This document shows, piece after piece, positions 31,477 to 41,977 of a DNA stretch of 55,405 nt. The position numbers and the translations under genes were made by a program. The stretch's first letter is position 1. Each line of letters starts with the position of its first letter. The notes under the pieces were generated by a model. It was given only the letters and a program-made list of their open reading frames with translations, was not told where the DNA came from and searched no databases. Origin of the DNA: Deltaproteobacteria bacterium (GTDB lineage: Bacteria; Myxococcota_A; UBA9042; DTJE01); contig JAKPTZ010000039.1 of NCBI GenBank assembly GCA_029555025.1, forward strand, positions 1 to 55,405. The letters run 5' to 3'.

Positions 31477-32376
31477 ATGGTCAGAATACAGAAATTCATC
31501 TCGGATGCCGGTGTCGCGGCCCGGCGAAAGGCGGAAGAACTCGTCGCCGAAGGCCGCGTGACAGTCAACGGCGAGACCGCAACCATCGGACAGATAATCG
31601 ACCCGTCGAAGGATCGGGTGATGGTCGATGGAACCGGAATCCGCAAGATGCCGAAGCGGATTTACCTGATGATGAACAAGCCGCGCGAGGTGCTCTGCAC
31701 CGCGGCAGACGCCAGGGGAAGAAGAACGGTCTTCGACCTTCTTCCCGAACTGCCCGCAAAGGTTCATTCGGTCGGACGTCTCGATTTCATGAGCGAAGGA
31801 CTGCTGCTTTTCACGAACGACGGCGACCTTACGCGCAAATTGACCCACCCGTCGGGGGGGCTTGAACGCGTATATGAAGTCAAACTTCAGGGGCCGGTGC
31901 GGGACTGGGTGCTGGGCAAGCTGGTTTCCGGCGTACAGCTCGATGACGGCTTCGCCAAGGCGGTCCGGGTGTCCCGGCTGCGCATGGCCCAGACGAACGA
32001 ATGGCTGTCGGTCACCCTTGCCGAAGGCCGTTACCGCGAAGTCAGGCGCATGATGGAAGCGGTCGGATACAACGTGCTGAAGCTGCGGCGCGTGCGATTC
32101 GGGCCGGTTGAACTTGGAGACCTGAAGATCGGCGGATTCCGATACCTGACGGATGAAGAGGTGATGGCGCTGCAGACCGGAAGGGCCACTCCGCTTCCAA
32201 AGCCGGGCACGGTCGTGAAGAAGCACGTGTCGGAACAGAAGAAGAAATCGCTCGGATGGGCGGTCTCCACAAAGGAACCTCGCCAGCCAAGGGGCCGCGG
32301 CAAGACGACGACCGCCGTCGCGCGCGCGCCGCGCCAGCCCCGCGCGACGCAAGCCCGCAAGACTCAGAAGGTATAA
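31477..32376 (+). CDS. Pseudouridine synthase, RsuA/RluB/E/F family
   Basis: Converts uridine to pseudouridine in rRNA. 299 residues: an S4 RNA-binding domain (about 2-60; RIQKFISDAGVAARRKAEEL), then the catalytic domain with GRLDFMSEGLLLFTNDG, where the Asp is the catalytic residue, and LAEGRYREVRRMMEAVGY. RluB-like 23S rRNA modification is the likeliest role, but RsuA cannot be excluded. A Lys/Arg/Pro/Ala-rich tail of about 60 residues after the fold probably helps RNA binding. Thirteen bases at the 3' end overlap the convergent Omp85 gene. AGGAT about ten bases before the ATG supports the start. Confidence 0.93.
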   Translation: MVRIQKFISDAGVAARRKAEELVAEGRVTVNGETATIGQIIDPSKDRVMVDGTGIRKMPKRIYLMMNKPREVLCTAADARGRRTVFDLLPELPAKVHSVGRLDFMSEGLLLFTNDGDLTRKLTHPSGGLERVYEVKLQGPVRDWVLGKLVSGVQLDDGFAKAVRVSRLRMAQTNEWLSVTLAEGRYREVRRMMEAVGYNVLKLRRVRFGPVELGDLKIGGFRYLTDEEVMALQTGRATPLPKPGTVVKKHVSEQKKKSLGWAVSTKEPRQPRGRGKTTTAVARAPRQPRATQARKTQKV

Positions 32377-35300
32377 AGAATCCCGAAATGGAAGTTTCCG
32401 ATCTCTTCCATTTTTTCAAACCGGCCTGTTTCCGCATTGAAGCTCTTGTACCGCCTGTCGAGTATGAATCCGTAATCGAGACGGATCGGTACTGTTCCGG
32501 CAAGCATGTACCTTATCCCGATGCCCACCGAGTGCCTGAAGCTTGGCCCAATAAGATCCGAAAATGACTCGGAAAGCGCGCCGAAGTCATAGAAGACGGC
32601 ACCGAAGAAGTGAACCTTCCGGATAATCGGGAACCTCATCTCGAACGATCCGGAAATCATCACGTCACCGCCAAAAGGCTTGAAGTACTTCTTTCCCATG
32701 ATGGGATTGCCGTCAACATCGACAACCTGTTTGCCGTTATCGTCCACGACCGGTTCCAGGGCCACCTTCAGGATCGGGTTTCCGTCTTCCCCGTACTGGG
32801 CCACTCCGTCGGTCGAGAAGCCGCGAAGGCCGCGGTTTCCACCCAGCGTGTATCGCTCCTCCAGTGGCAGATCGCCGGTTGCGCTGAACGACTTCGAACC
32901 GCCAATGCGCGCGACCAGACCGAAGGTAACAAGCTTCCTGACGCTGAAGAATGCCTTGCCCGAAAATTCCCACTTCAGGTAGTTTCCTTCTGAAACGTCG
33001 TTGATATAGGAAAAACTGGCCTGGCCGAAGAAACCCTTCGTGGGGTTGATCGGGTGGTCAAGCCCGTCATAGGTCAGGGCGGGAATCAGCTTGTTTTCAT
33101 ATCGCCACGGGTCGTATTCCTTTGACACCTGGGGATTCCTGGTGCGCACGCCCCCGGTATCGAAGGACAGAGACGCGAACAGGTGGCGATAAAGTTCCTT
33201 GCTTATCGCGAACTCGCTGCCGATCTGGATTCTGTCCAGGGCCCTGGTGGCCCTGTCGTATTCCGCGTACGGCGTGACCCGGAACATCAGCCCGCGGGCG
33301 AAAAAGTTTGGATCCAGATATGTCGGGGTGAACGATGCGTACCTGTCCCACGCCGTGAACGACAGGCCGTACTTGACAGGCAGGTACAGACGCTTGGCCC
33401 GTCCCAGAAAGTTTATGTCCGAATAGCGCATCTCGAAAGTGACCAGGATATCTGGAAGATCAAGACCAAGCCCCCTTCCGAACCCGGTGTTCGAAATGTC
33501 GTTGATGGCCAGCGTATTGGTGATGATGGACGAACCAACCGCCGGCATGTCGGATGCCCTTGTCGAATCGAGCTTCTCAAGCCCGACGGCGAAATCAAGG
33601 AACTTCGACTTCGCCTCGCGAACCCTGACCACCAGCGCGGCTCGATCCCTGGGCGGCTTCTCATCGACGCCGATCGCATCGACGCGAACCGACTCGAAAA
33701 TGCCCAGGTTGTTCAGGTACCTTGTGGCCTTTGCGATTCCTTCAACGTCGTACGGGTCGCCCGGACGCGGCATATCCTTGAGAATAACCGACTTGACGGT
33801 CTTGACGGCCCCCTCCACGAAGACCTCGCCGACCATGGTCTGCCGGCCTTCCTCGATTTCAAGGAATATGTTCAGGACATCCGATTTGACGGTTGCCGGA
33901 TCGCAATCGGATCTTGAAACGTCGGGATTGAAACCCTCACACGACAATTTGATCTGCGCACCGAGGAAGCCTTCCCGCGAGTAACGCCTGGCCAGCGCCC
34001 TCAATGCCTTGTTCATGATGGCCGGCGAAAAATCGCCCCCCCGATTCAACCCCATCATTTCCGATATTTCGCGGTACGTAAGGAAGCGATTGCCTTCAAT
34101 CGCGACGAATCCGACCTGGGTGTGCTTGCCCTCGTCTATCGCGATGTTCAGATAGACGCCTTCCGTGTCGTCAAGAACTTCGACCGAAAACGCGCTCTGG
34201 CTGTTGGCGTATGTAACAAGTTCTGTCTCGGCGTCCCTGCGTTCCCTGGTGACCATCGAAGGTCCATCGGTGACCCCGACAAAGCGCATCTCCGGATAAC
34301 CTCTGTCGCGGTAAAGGCTCCGGATCTTTTCCAGATCGATCAGAACCTGATCCGGAAGTACCGATCCTGAACTGCCAAAGAAGTCGTATGGCTTCGTGGT
34401 CATCACCGAAAGGATGTCCGCCTTCCCGATCGACTCGTTTCCCGAAATCCTGATCTCCCGGATTTCGGCCTTGCGGCCCGTCGTTATGAAGTACGAAATC
34501 CGTCCGGCAACGCCGGGTCCGAATTCGGATACATCGCTCTTCCCGGCCGCCCGAAACGCCTGTGACGTCGGCGCCGGGCCAGTCCGGGTTCGATAATCCA
34601 TCACGACATCGGCAAACAGGTACCCGCGGTCTTCGTACCAGGTCTTGATCTCCGCCCTGCCTCTGGATGCCTCCGAAATATCGAAGATTCCCGCATCGTC
34701 AAATGACAGCTTCTCAAGCAATGCCTCGCTCTCGACCGTCTCGAATCCCTCTCGACCGGGATGAGGTTCGTCGCGACCGTAAAATCGCAGCAGCCAGCAG
34801 GATTCCCAGGACACATCGACGCTCATGACCCCGCTCTCGCGGTTGAATTCCGGCTTTATCCTCACCCCGGAAAACCCGATCGAACGCAACTTCTGGGTCA
34901 GGCCGCGAATGATTTCGGCCTCGGTCTTCTCCGTCATCGGGCTCCCGCGGCGGTATGCACCCCATGACACCAGATCCGAATGCCGCACCACCGGACAGTC
35001 CTCGACCCCCGGCGGGACATCGATGGATTTCAGGTCGATGTCCGACGCGGGGTGCATGAAATAGACGATGTCCTTGATCTTTATGCGTTTTCCTTCCCTT
35101 ATGGTCACGACGATATTGACCGAATACTTGCCTGGCTGCTCGACCTCGACATCGACCTCAGTTCCGGTAAAACCTTCCTTCTGATATTCCTTTTCAATCG
35201 AATTCCTGGCGCTGTTGAGCTGTTCCAGATTGAACTTGTCGTCCAGTTCGAACGCGTCGCCGACCCTGAGAGACAGCTTTTCGGACAAGTCGGAACGCCA

Positions 35301-35696
35301 GAAATGCCGGTTCCCCTTGAATTTGATGCTTGCAATCCTTACCGCCGGCCTGACTTCGACCGTGACATCTACACCTTCGCCGTCAAAGACGCATTCGACT
35401 TCGGCAGTCGTGAAAAATCCAAGCTTCCGAATTCGTTCAAGCCCCACCGGCACCAGTTCAGGCATCAGGTAACCGCCAACCCTGAAATCCCCGACGCCCA
35501 GAACCTGGGATACGAAACCGGCCTCGGAACACTGGGAAACGTCGCAACCCGAAAGGCTGACGGATCTTACCGGACCAAGGCCGCACATCTCGTACTCGGA
35601 GGCGAGAGCCTGGACCGACAGCATCGCCGTGAGCAGGATTGTCGCCAACAGCGACGCGCCGGCCCGCAGGCCTGCTCTGTCAAAAAAGTCAGTCAA
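32364..35696 (-). CDS. Omp85-family assembly protein with about seven POTRA domains (BamA/TamA-like)
   Basis: Outer-membrane beta-barrel of 1110 residues that inserts or exports proteins or envelope components. A signal peptide (LLTAMLSVQALA) is followed by about seven POTRA repeats (roughly 40-115, 116-200, 201-300, 301-405, 406-520, 521-615 and 616-695). Each begins with a strand such as IASIKFKGNRHF, IREIRISGNESI, VGFVAIEGNRFL or VGEVFVEGAVKT. The barrel starts near 700, carries the loop-6 motif GGNRGLRGFSTDG, and ends in aromatic FHFGILYTF, a normal beta-signal. TTG 35696 behind CAGGAT is favoured and overlaps the stop of the TamB-like gene; another in-frame TTG lies at 35753. BamA usually has five POTRA and TamA three. 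Confidence 0.92.
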   Translation of the reverse strand: MTDFFDRAGLRAGASLLATILLTAMLSVQALASEYEMCGLGPVRSVSLSGCDVSQCSEAGFVSQVLGVGDFRVGGYLMPELVPVGLERIRKLGFFTTAEVECVFDGEGVDVTVEVRPAVRIASIKFKGNRHFWRSDLSEKLSLRVGDAFELDDKFNLEQLNSARNSIEKEYQKEGFTGTEVDVEVEQPGKYSVNIVVTIREGKRIKIKDIVYFMHPASDIDLKSIDVPPGVEDCPVVRHSDLVSWGAYRRGSPMTEKTEAEIIRGLTQKLRSIGFSGVRIKPEFNRESGVMSVDVSWESCWLLRFYGRDEPHPGREGFETVESEALLEKLSFDDAGIFDISEASRGRAEIKTWYEDRGYLFADVVMDYRTRTGPAPTSQAFRAAGKSDVSEFGPGVAGRISYFITTGRKAEIREIRISGNESIGKADILSVMTTKPYDFFGSSGSVLPDQVLIDLEKIRSLYRDRGYPEMRFVGVTDGPSMVTRERRDAETELVTYANSQSAFSVEVLDDTEGVYLNIAIDEGKHTQVGFVAIEGNRFLTYREISEMMGLNRGGDFSPAIMNKALRALARRYSREGFLGAQIKLSCEGFNPDVSRSDCDPATVKSDVLNIFLEIEEGRQTMVGEVFVEGAVKTVKSVILKDMPRPGDPYDVEGIAKATRYLNNLGIFESVRVDAIGVDEKPPRDRAALVVRVREAKSKFLDFAVGLEKLDSTRASDMPAVGSSIITNTLAINDISNTGFGRGLGLDLPDILVTFEMRYSDINFLGRAKRLYLPVKYGLSFTAWDRYASFTPTYLDPNFFARGLMFRVTPYAEYDRATRALDRIQIGSEFAISKELYRHLFASLSFDTGGVRTRNPQVSKEYDPWRYENKLIPALTYDGLDHPINPTKGFFGQASFSYINDVSEGNYLKWEFSGKAFFSVRKLVTFGLVARIGGSKSFSATGDLPLEERYTLGGNRGLRGFSTDGVAQYGEDGNPILKVALEPVVDDNGKQVVDVDGNPIMGKKYFKPFGGDVMISGSFEMRFPIIRKVHFFGAVFYDFGALSESFSDLIGPSFRHSVGIGIRYMLAGTVPIRLDYGFILDRRYKSFNAETGRFEKMEEIGNFHFGILYTF

Positions 35697-38600
35697 TCGG
35701 AATCCTGTACCTGAGCTTGGTGTCGTAATTCCTTCCGACGTCTTCCTGGTCAACCGAATACTCGACCGCCCTCAGGCGGCCTTCCAGCGAAAGACCTTCC
35801 GTCAGCATGATCTTGAAGCCGGTGCTGTACTGCGCGGTACCGGATCCCTGCTGGACCTGGGTCTGAACCTTCAGCCTGCGCCCCATGTGCGCGGACACGT
35901 CAAGGTTGACGTCGCCGCCGGCGCTGACGCCGAAACTGACCGAATCGACAAGATCGGACAGCAGCACCTTCACAAGCGAATCGGTCACGCTTCCGGTAAG
36001 AAGATTGACGTTGACGAACGAACCACCGCTTTCCCCGATCGAATCCCCGGGCGCAATGCCGGTAAGGAGCAGAACCTGAAGGTCGTTCTGGCTCAGCCCC
36101 CTGGTCGGCGACGTTACCTGTATGTCAAGCTCGGGATAGGTTCCCGAAACCGCCAGGTTCACCTGGATCATGTCGCTGTAGAAGCTGTCCTGGCTGTCGT
36201 CGGCGTTGAACCTGGATGCCGATGCGGTGCTGCCGGATCCGGACTTGTACTCGATACGGGTCTTGGCCTGCAGGTCAATCTGGGGACGCGTGACGTCCCC
36301 GTCGAAATCGACGACGCCGCGGGTAACCTCGAAGTCGCGCCTTACCACGTCATAAGTGAAGGACCCGCCGCTTACAACCTCTATGCGATCCCAGATTTCG
36401 GGATATCGAAGAGTTCCAAGCAGCCTCAGGTTCATGTTCAGGTCAAGATCCGTCTGTCCGACTACCAGCCTCGTCCTGACGCCGAAAGACGGTGCGCGGA
36501 CCGCAACCGACAGCCTGGTATTTCCAAGCCACGGAGCCGTCTCGAAAATCGACCTGCCCGATCTTTCGGCCACCCGGCCACCGGTAAGGCCGGAAAACGC
36601 CGATCGAACCACGTTGAAGTTCCGGTGATACGCACCGTCGGAGATATCGACCTGGCCGGACACGCCGATTGACGGTTCCTCCTGGGCGGCCACGGCGCCG
36701 AACAGGCGAAGCGACCTGAAATCGACCTGAAGCCTCGGTTCGGCCACCACGAAGAATTCGCCGGGCGATACATACCGAAGCTGCGACCCCTTGATGCGCA
36801 GAAGTCCGTCGTCCAGCAGGCCCGAATCCAGAACGGCCCTCCCCGAAAGGTTGAAAACGCCCTCGCCGAAGACGCCCGATATCCAGTGTTGATCCGGGAT
36901 GAGCACGCCGGTCACCGGACGACCGTTGCGAGTGCCGCGGGAAAGCTCGATTTCGCCGCCCTGTTCAATCCTGACGGGATCTCCCAGGCTTCGCACGTTC
37001 AGGGTCAACTGGCCTGTCCGTATGGTTCCGTCCACCACGGGATTCGTTGGCGCCCCCGATACCAGAAGGGCGCCCCCTTCCTGGAGCATGGAGGACGTGC
37101 AGCCACCGGGAAGCTGGGGCACGAACCGTTCACGCCCTGCGAACTGAACAAGCCCGTCGGCAGACGAAAATATGCTTCTGAAAGCCCGAAGCCAGTGCAT
37201 TCCGACGCTTCCTCGAACAAGAAAGCTGAGCCCGGACTCGCTGAACGTGCCGCAGGTTTCGATCTCGGACTGTCCGTCGTCAAGGCGCAGTCCGGAGACG
37301 ATCAGGCTGCCGTCAGGTTCCATCCGCACGGAAAGCGCGCCTCGGTTGTCGATTCGTGCCTGCCGGTTGAAAAACTCAAGCCAGAAGCCGTCCGGAGGTG
37401 ACTCCAGACGGCCCGAAACGGTCGGGTCGGAAAATGACGGAATCTCGACAAGGAGTCTGGCCGTCAGGCTTCCCGACAATTTTCTCGCGGCCAGATTAGG
37501 AAGCAGATCCTGCGGTGTCAGGTTCTTGATGTCGATCTCAAGGGTCATCGAACGGAAGCCCCCATCCTTCCAGGTGATCCTGGATTCAGATCCGAGCTTC
37601 ATTCCACCAAACAGCTTGTCAGATTTCAGGAACAGGTCACCCCCCCGTGTCCTGTCAGCCTGCAGCCTGACCGGGGCAAGGCGGCTTCCCCTGAAGGTCA
37701 GCTCGTCCAGCCTTGCGCCGCCGGTGATGTCGGGATCGGCCAGGATGCCGGAAACGTTGATATCGGCCGATACCTTGCCGGTGACGGGGGCTTCCGGGCC
37801 CAGGCCGGCAAGGACTGCAAGCGGCACGCCGCTGACCGAGCCATCCATATCGACACGTTCGTTTCGAAGATCCCACGTTCCCGAGACACTTATGTTTCCG
37901 CCACCGCTTACTGCCGCGTCAACCGCCAGTCCGGAAATCACCCCGGTATCCATTGACCCCTGAATCGAAACGGTTTCCAGGCGACGGCCGGCCACGAGCA
38001 GCCAGTCGATATCCGCCGAGAACATAGAACTCAAGGTACCGGGAATGTCCTTGAAACCGAACGAAAGGGATCTGGCCCTGACATGGCCGAACCCCGATAT
38101 GCCGGTACCGGCCAGAAGTGGAAATCTTTGAAGATCAAGCCCTTTGACCACGATATCGGAAAGCTCCAGGCTGCCCCTGGCCATCCTGGACGGCTCGAAG
38201 GACAGCGGCATCCTTGCCGAATCGACCATGAACTGTCCAAAAGGCGTTGCCGCCTTCAGATCCGCGACCGACAGCATCCCGGCCGAAAGAGATACGGCCG
38301 CCGAGGCCTGGAATACCTTCCACCTGTCGAACGCAAAGTCCGAAACCGCCACACGCGCCGACCCGGTCGGGGACGAAATCCTGCCGCGCAACTTCAGTGC
38401 GGCCAGATCCACCACGCCTTCCATGCGGGCTCCGACCAGCGGCGCCAGCGAAGAAAGTTCCTTGGTCGCCGAACCTGAAACGGCCAGCTTCCCGGAGGCC
38501 AGATCAACCATGCCTGAAGCGGCGACCTGGTCGATACCCGACTTCAGACGCAGGCGCGAAAATGAAATCACGGGGCTGAAGATGTCGCGCCAGGAAGCCT

Positions 38601-40041
38601 CGCCATCAACTTCCAGGCTGAACGTCCTGCCATCGAGCACCCCTTTTCTTGACAAGGCGCCCGACAGCTTTCCAGACGCCTTGACCAGGGTCTGTGACCC
38701 GACGCTGGTCGGAATGCCGTCACCCGCTGATGCCACGGGCTGCATTCCGGAAGCACCGACCCTCAGGCTGCCTTCCACCAGGCCCGGAACCGGAATGGCC
38801 GCCGAGGAGATTTTCGCGTCGGCAAGCCTGATAAGACCGGCCACGTCAACACCCGAAAAATCAAGCATGCCCGAAGCATTCCAGGCCTCGCCATCAATAC
38901 CGGTGTCCGGTATGAACTCACCCTGCGACAGATCGACCTTCAGACCGGCCGATCGCGCCAGAACCTCGATATCCCGGATTCCATAGAATCCAAGCCCGTC
39001 CCTGCCGCCGGTCATCGAAAGATCGACCTGACCCAGATCGACCGGCCCGACCCTCAACGCCGGGGACGTCACGCCAAGCTGGAAGCGCGGATCTGCGCGA
39101 TCCCCCGAACCGCTGATGGCAACCGAAATCGGGCCCGTGACCGATCCGCCGGTCGCAGTCCTGACCGCGTGGCTGCCTTCCGGAAGGTCAAGCCGGGCGG
39201 CCAGTTCATACTTCAGGTTCCGGCCCCACGAAAGATAACCGTCCGACGCATCGAGGAAACCGAAATCGAAACCGGCCCTGAAACGGCCGAAAGCGATTTC
39301 GTCCCAGTCGTATACAAAGTCGTCGATGAATCCCTGCCGCAACGCCACAGTCCGAGGGATGTTGGCCGATTCCGGGGCCGCCCTGACATGCGCAATCCCC
39401 GACATCCAGTTGAAGTACCGGGCACGGACAAGGATTCCTATCGGCGACGACACAAGCTGGAAGTTCGTCTTCATGTCGATTCCATCGAGCCTTACGTCCC
39501 ACTCGGGAAACTCGACGAACGCATGGCCGTTTGTTCCCTCGATATGATCGAACTGCAGCGCGACAACGAATGGATTCGGGTTCGGGGGGCTGCCGTCGGG
39601 AATGTAGAAAGCGTCAACCAGTTCGAGGTGATAATCGTCGTCAAACTGCAGCAGCACATTGAAACCGTCCAGCTTCACGGACGCGAAGTGCAGCAACAGC
39701 TTCCGCCGATCGAGGTTCAGCAGGGATTCAAACAGGGGAACCAGCCGTATCCTCGCCCGAACAAGGTCGGAAGTGATTATTGCCTTGCTGCCGGGTGTCT
39801 TGATCGCGACATCCGTTACATCGACAATCCATGGAATCGGACTCACCTGGATGCGGCCAAATTCGAAACTGCCCGGAATGACTCCGACAAGGGCCTTTGC
39901 AATCAGGTCTGGAAAGGGGCTGGAATTCAGGACGAAGAACAGGACGGTAAAGACCACCGCCACCGTCATCAGGGTTCTTGTGACAACGATGTACAGGCCG
40001 ACGCCGATGGCCCTTACCAGCCTGCTGAATCTTAAGCCCAT
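35689..40041 (-). CDS. tamB: TamB-like translocation/assembly module protein (AsmA/DUF490 superfamily)
   Basis: A very large (1450 residues) inner-membrane-anchored periplasmic protein. One N-terminal helix (about 20-42, VVFTVLFFVLNSSPFPDLI) is followed by a long beta-helical groove (for example SGTWDLRNERVDMDGSVSG, LQIDLQAKTRIEYKSG near the end) and the conserved C-terminal TamB domain (SYDVVRRDFEVTRGVVDFDG, LTGIAPGDSIG, LKYRIP-like end LRYRIPID). Known TamB and relatives bridge the membranes, work with the Omp85 partner TamA and move phospholipids or help barrel assembly. Gene order tamB then omp85 with an 8-base overlap supports that partnership. ATG 40041 behind GGGG is favoured; the frame is open 16 codons further upstream. 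Confidence 0.92.
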   Translation of the reverse strand: MGLRFSRLVRAIGVGLYIVVTRTLMTVAVVFTVLFFVLNSSPFPDLIAKALVGVIPGSFEFGRIQVSPIPWIVDVTDVAIKTPGSKAIITSDLVRARIRLVPLFESLLNLDRRKLLLHFASVKLDGFNVLLQFDDDYHLELVDAFYIPDGSPPNPNPFVVALQFDHIEGTNGHAFVEFPEWDVRLDGIDMKTNFQLVSSPIGILVRARYFNWMSGIAHVRAAPESANIPRTVALRQGFIDDFVYDWDEIAFGRFRAGFDFGFLDASDGYLSWGRNLKYELAARLDLPEGSHAVRTATGGSVTGPISVAISGSGDRADPRFQLGVTSPALRVGPVDLGQVDLSMTGGRDGLGFYGIRDIEVLARSAGLKVDLSQGEFIPDTGIDGEAWNASGMLDFSGVDVAGLIRLADAKISSAAIPVPGLVEGSLRVGASGMQPVASAGDGIPTSVGSQTLVKASGKLSGALSRKGVLDGRTFSLEVDGEASWRDIFSPVISFSRLRLKSGIDQVAASGMVDLASGKLAVSGSATKELSSLAPLVGARMEGVVDLAALKLRGRISSPTGSARVAVSDFAFDRWKVFQASAAVSLSAGMLSVADLKAATPFGQFMVDSARMPLSFEPSRMARGSLELSDIVVKGLDLQRFPLLAGTGISGFGHVRARSLSFGFKDIPGTLSSMFSADIDWLLVAGRRLETVSIQGSMDTGVISGLAVDAAVSGGGNISVSGTWDLRNERVDMDGSVSGVPLAVLAGLGPEAPVTGKVSADINVSGILADPDITGGARLDELTFRGSRLAPVRLQADRTRGGDLFLKSDKLFGGMKLGSESRITWKDGGFRSMTLEIDIKNLTPQDLLPNLAARKLSGSLTARLLVEIPSFSDPTVSGRLESPPDGFWLEFFNRQARIDNRGALSVRMEPDGSLIVSGLRLDDGQSEIETCGTFSESGLSFLVRGSVGMHWLRAFRSIFSSADGLVQFAGRERFVPQLPGGCTSSMLQEGGALLVSGAPTNPVVDGTIRTGQLTLNVRSLGDPVRIEQGGEIELSRGTRNGRPVTGVLIPDQHWISGVFGEGVFNLSGRAVLDSGLLDDGLLRIKGSQLRYVSPGEFFVVAEPRLQVDFRSLRLFGAVAAQEEPSIGVSGQVDISDGAYHRNFNVVRSAFSGLTGGRVAERSGRSIFETAPWLGNTRLSVAVRAPSFGVRTRLVVGQTDLDLNMNLRLLGTLRYPEIWDRIEVVSGGSFTYDVVRRDFEVTRGVVDFDGDVTRPQIDLQAKTRIEYKSGSGSTASASRFNADDSQDSFYSDMIQVNLAVSGTYPELDIQVTSPTRGLSQNDLQVLLLTGIAPGDSIGESGGSFVNVNLLTGSVTDSLVKVLLSDLVDSVSFGVSAGGDVNLDVSAHMGRRLKVQTQVQQGSGTAQYSTGFKIMLTEGLSLEGRLRAVEYSVDQEDVGRNYDTKLRYRIPID

Positions 40042-40409
40042 CTGAACCCCTGCCGGCTGCCGTGAGGAGCAAGCCGGCCCGTTCTTCAATTCCGGGCCGC
40101 GTCCGCCCGGATCATGGCCGGAACCGGGCGCCTGAACCCGCGCAGTACGACAATTTACCAGAGCCGGTGAATATTACACAGTTTACGACAGCGCCTGCAC
40201 ATACGCGAGCACGTGCGCGAAGCCGCACCGGACGGGAATGAGGCAAGGGGACGGAACTGGACTTTCGGGTTCAGTTGCTGTTCACATCCGCCACGATGTC
40301 CAGGATTCCGATCGCAACCGTCGAAGACTTACCCAGCAAATACGTAACGTTGTGCTTGTGGCACACACATTGCGAAAGACCCGCCCCCTGACAACACCGG
40401 GGCCTCGGG
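40042..40409. other. Intergenic region between divergent tamB-like and comM genes
   Basis: 368 bases without a credible gene. It holds a direct repeat GTTCA at 40269-40273 and 40280-40284 (11 bases apart) and an inverted repeat TGTGC-N5-GCACA at 40350-40364, about 46 bases before the comM start. No strong -10/-35 pair is visible for comM. Confidence 0.6.
40350..40364. repeat. Inverted repeat TGTGC-N5-GCACA upstream of comM
   Basis: Perfect five-base arms. It is placed where a repressor of the comM-recA transcript could bind; it does not match the myxobacterial, Geobacter or Bacillus LexA consensus that I know. A similar repeat lies at 54424-54439. Confidence 0.4.
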
Positions 40410-41954
40410 ATGAGCGTTAAGGTCACTTCTGGCGTTCTTGCGGGCATTGACGGCATGATGGTCGATGTCGAAGTCGACATGCATGGCGGCGTCGGCCACT
40501 TCGACATAGTGGGCCTTCCCGAGGCATCGGTAAGGGAAAGCCGCGTTCGCGTCACATCGGCACTCAGGCAACTCGGCCACAGGATCACAAGCCGCTGGAT
40601 CACCGTCAACCTGGCGCCTGCCGATCTCCGCAAGACCGGTTCCCTTTACGACCTGCCGATCGCGGTCGGGGTTCTTGCATGCATGGACGAAATCCCGGTC
40701 GCGGCAACCGAGGGAAGGATGTTCGTTGGCGAACTGTCACTGGACGGCGAGCTTCGACCGGTTCCAGGCGTCCTTCCCATGGCGGCCGCGGCAAGGGAGG
40801 CCGGGATGGCCGAGATACTCGTGCCGATTGAAAATGCGCGCGAGGCCGCCGTTGTCAGCGGCATCAGGACAATCCCGACTCCCGACCTGACATCGCTCAT
40901 CCGCTACCTTGCTGGCGACCTGTCGATCGAGCCGGCCGCCTCAGGCCCGCCTGAAGTCACGCGAACCCAGACGCCGGATCTGGCCGACGTGCGCGGGCAG
41001 GCACACGTCAAGCGTGCCCTCGAAATCGCGGCAGCCGGCCGCCACAACCTGCTGATGATAGGGCCGCCCGGTTGCGGCAAGACCATGCTCGCCCGGCGGA
41101 TAGTCTCGATCCTGCCGCCGATGACGTACGACGAAAGCCTGGAAACCAGCCGAATCTACAGCGTGGCCGGTCTTCTGCGCCACCGCGGCGGGCTTATAAC
41201 TGATCGGCCGTTCAGGACGCCGCACCATGGCGCGTCGAGCCCATCCATCGTCGGCGGCGGTTCGAACCCCAGGCCCGGCGAGGTCTCCCTGGCTCACAAC
41301 GGCGTGCTTTTCATGGACGAACTGCCCGAATGGAAGCGCGAGGTTCTCGAGGTTCTGCGGCAGCCGCTGGAAGAACGCGAGGTCACGATTTCCCGAGTCA
41401 GATACGGCGTTTCATTTCCCGCCGACTTCCTGCTGATTGCTTCCATGAATCCGTGCCCTTGCGGCTATCTTGGCGATTCCCGGCATGAATGCTCCTGCAC
41501 GTCAACCGAGATCGCAAGGTACCGTTCACGCGTGTCCGGCCCGCTTCTCGATCGCATCGACCTCCAGGTCGAGGTGTCGCCGGTTCCCTTCCGCGAACTA
41601 TCGTCGAAGGCCTCCGGCTCGGGATCAATCGATGCGGCCGAAAGGGTAATGGCCGCGGCGGCCATTCAGGCGCGCAGGTTCAAGGGATCGGGCGTGCTTT
41701 TCAACGGACGCATGGATTCGTCGGGGGTTCGACGCAACTGTGCTGTTCCCACGGAAGCCGAAAGCCTGCTGGAGCACTCGATGGACAGGCTGGGGCTTTC
41801 GGCAAGGGCGCTTGATCGAATTCTGAAGGTGGCAAGAACGATCGCCGATCTGGACGGGTCCGAACGGATCCGCACCGAACACGTGGCCGAAGCGATCCAG
41901 TACAGGATGCTGGATCGCCTGAAGGGGCAGTTCATTCCGACACTTCCCGCATAA
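40410..41954 (+). CDS. comM: YifB/ComM-family Mg-chelatase-like AAA+ ATPase
   Basis: A 514-residue ATPase. The N-terminal ChlI-like domain (about 1-170) has [20 protein letters not shown] and [18 protein letters not shown]. The AAA+ core has Walker [11 protein letters not shown] (about 218), Walker [12 protein letters not shown], and a cysteine loop [18 protein letters not shown]. The C-terminal lid holds [17 protein letters not shown]. ComM proteins are hexameric helicases that promote branch migration during integration of transforming DNA with RecA. recA follows at 23 bases, so the genes probably share a transcript. Known ComM families are this length. The ATG at 40410 lacks a clear ribosome site. 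Confidence 0.95.
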   Translation: MSVKVTSGVLAGIDGMMVDVEVDMHGGVGHFDIVGLPEASVRESRVRVTSALRQLGHRITSRWITVNLAPADLRKTGSLYDLPIAVGVLACMDEIPVAATEGRMFVGELSLDGELRPVPGVLPMAAAAREAGMAEILVPIENAREAAVVSGIRTIPTPDLTSLIRYLAGDLSIEPAASGPPEVTRTQTPDLADVRGQAHVKRALEIAAAGRHNLLMIGPPGCGKTMLARRIVSILPPMTYDESLETSRIYSVAGLLRHRGGLITDRPFRTPHHGASSPSIVGGGSNPRPGEVSLAHNGVLFMDELPEWKREVLEVLRQPLEEREVTISRVRYGVSFPADFLLIASMNPCPCGYLGDSRHECSCTSTEIARYRSRVSGPLLDRIDLQVEVSPVPFRELSSKASGSGSIDAAERVMAAAAIQARRFKGSGVLFNGRMDSSGVRRNCAVPTEAESLLEHSMDRLGLSARALDRILKVARTIADLDGSERIRTEHVAEAIQYRMLDRLKGQFIPTLPA

Positions 41955-41977
41955 CCGTCATTGAAGGAGGACAGACC

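Noticed and set aside
40261-40290. GTTCAG near 40269 as a myxobacterial LexA (SOS) box
   Set aside because: The bases before GTTCAG do not fit the published Myxococcus consensus as I remember it, and the site is 120 bases from comM; kept only as a direct repeat.
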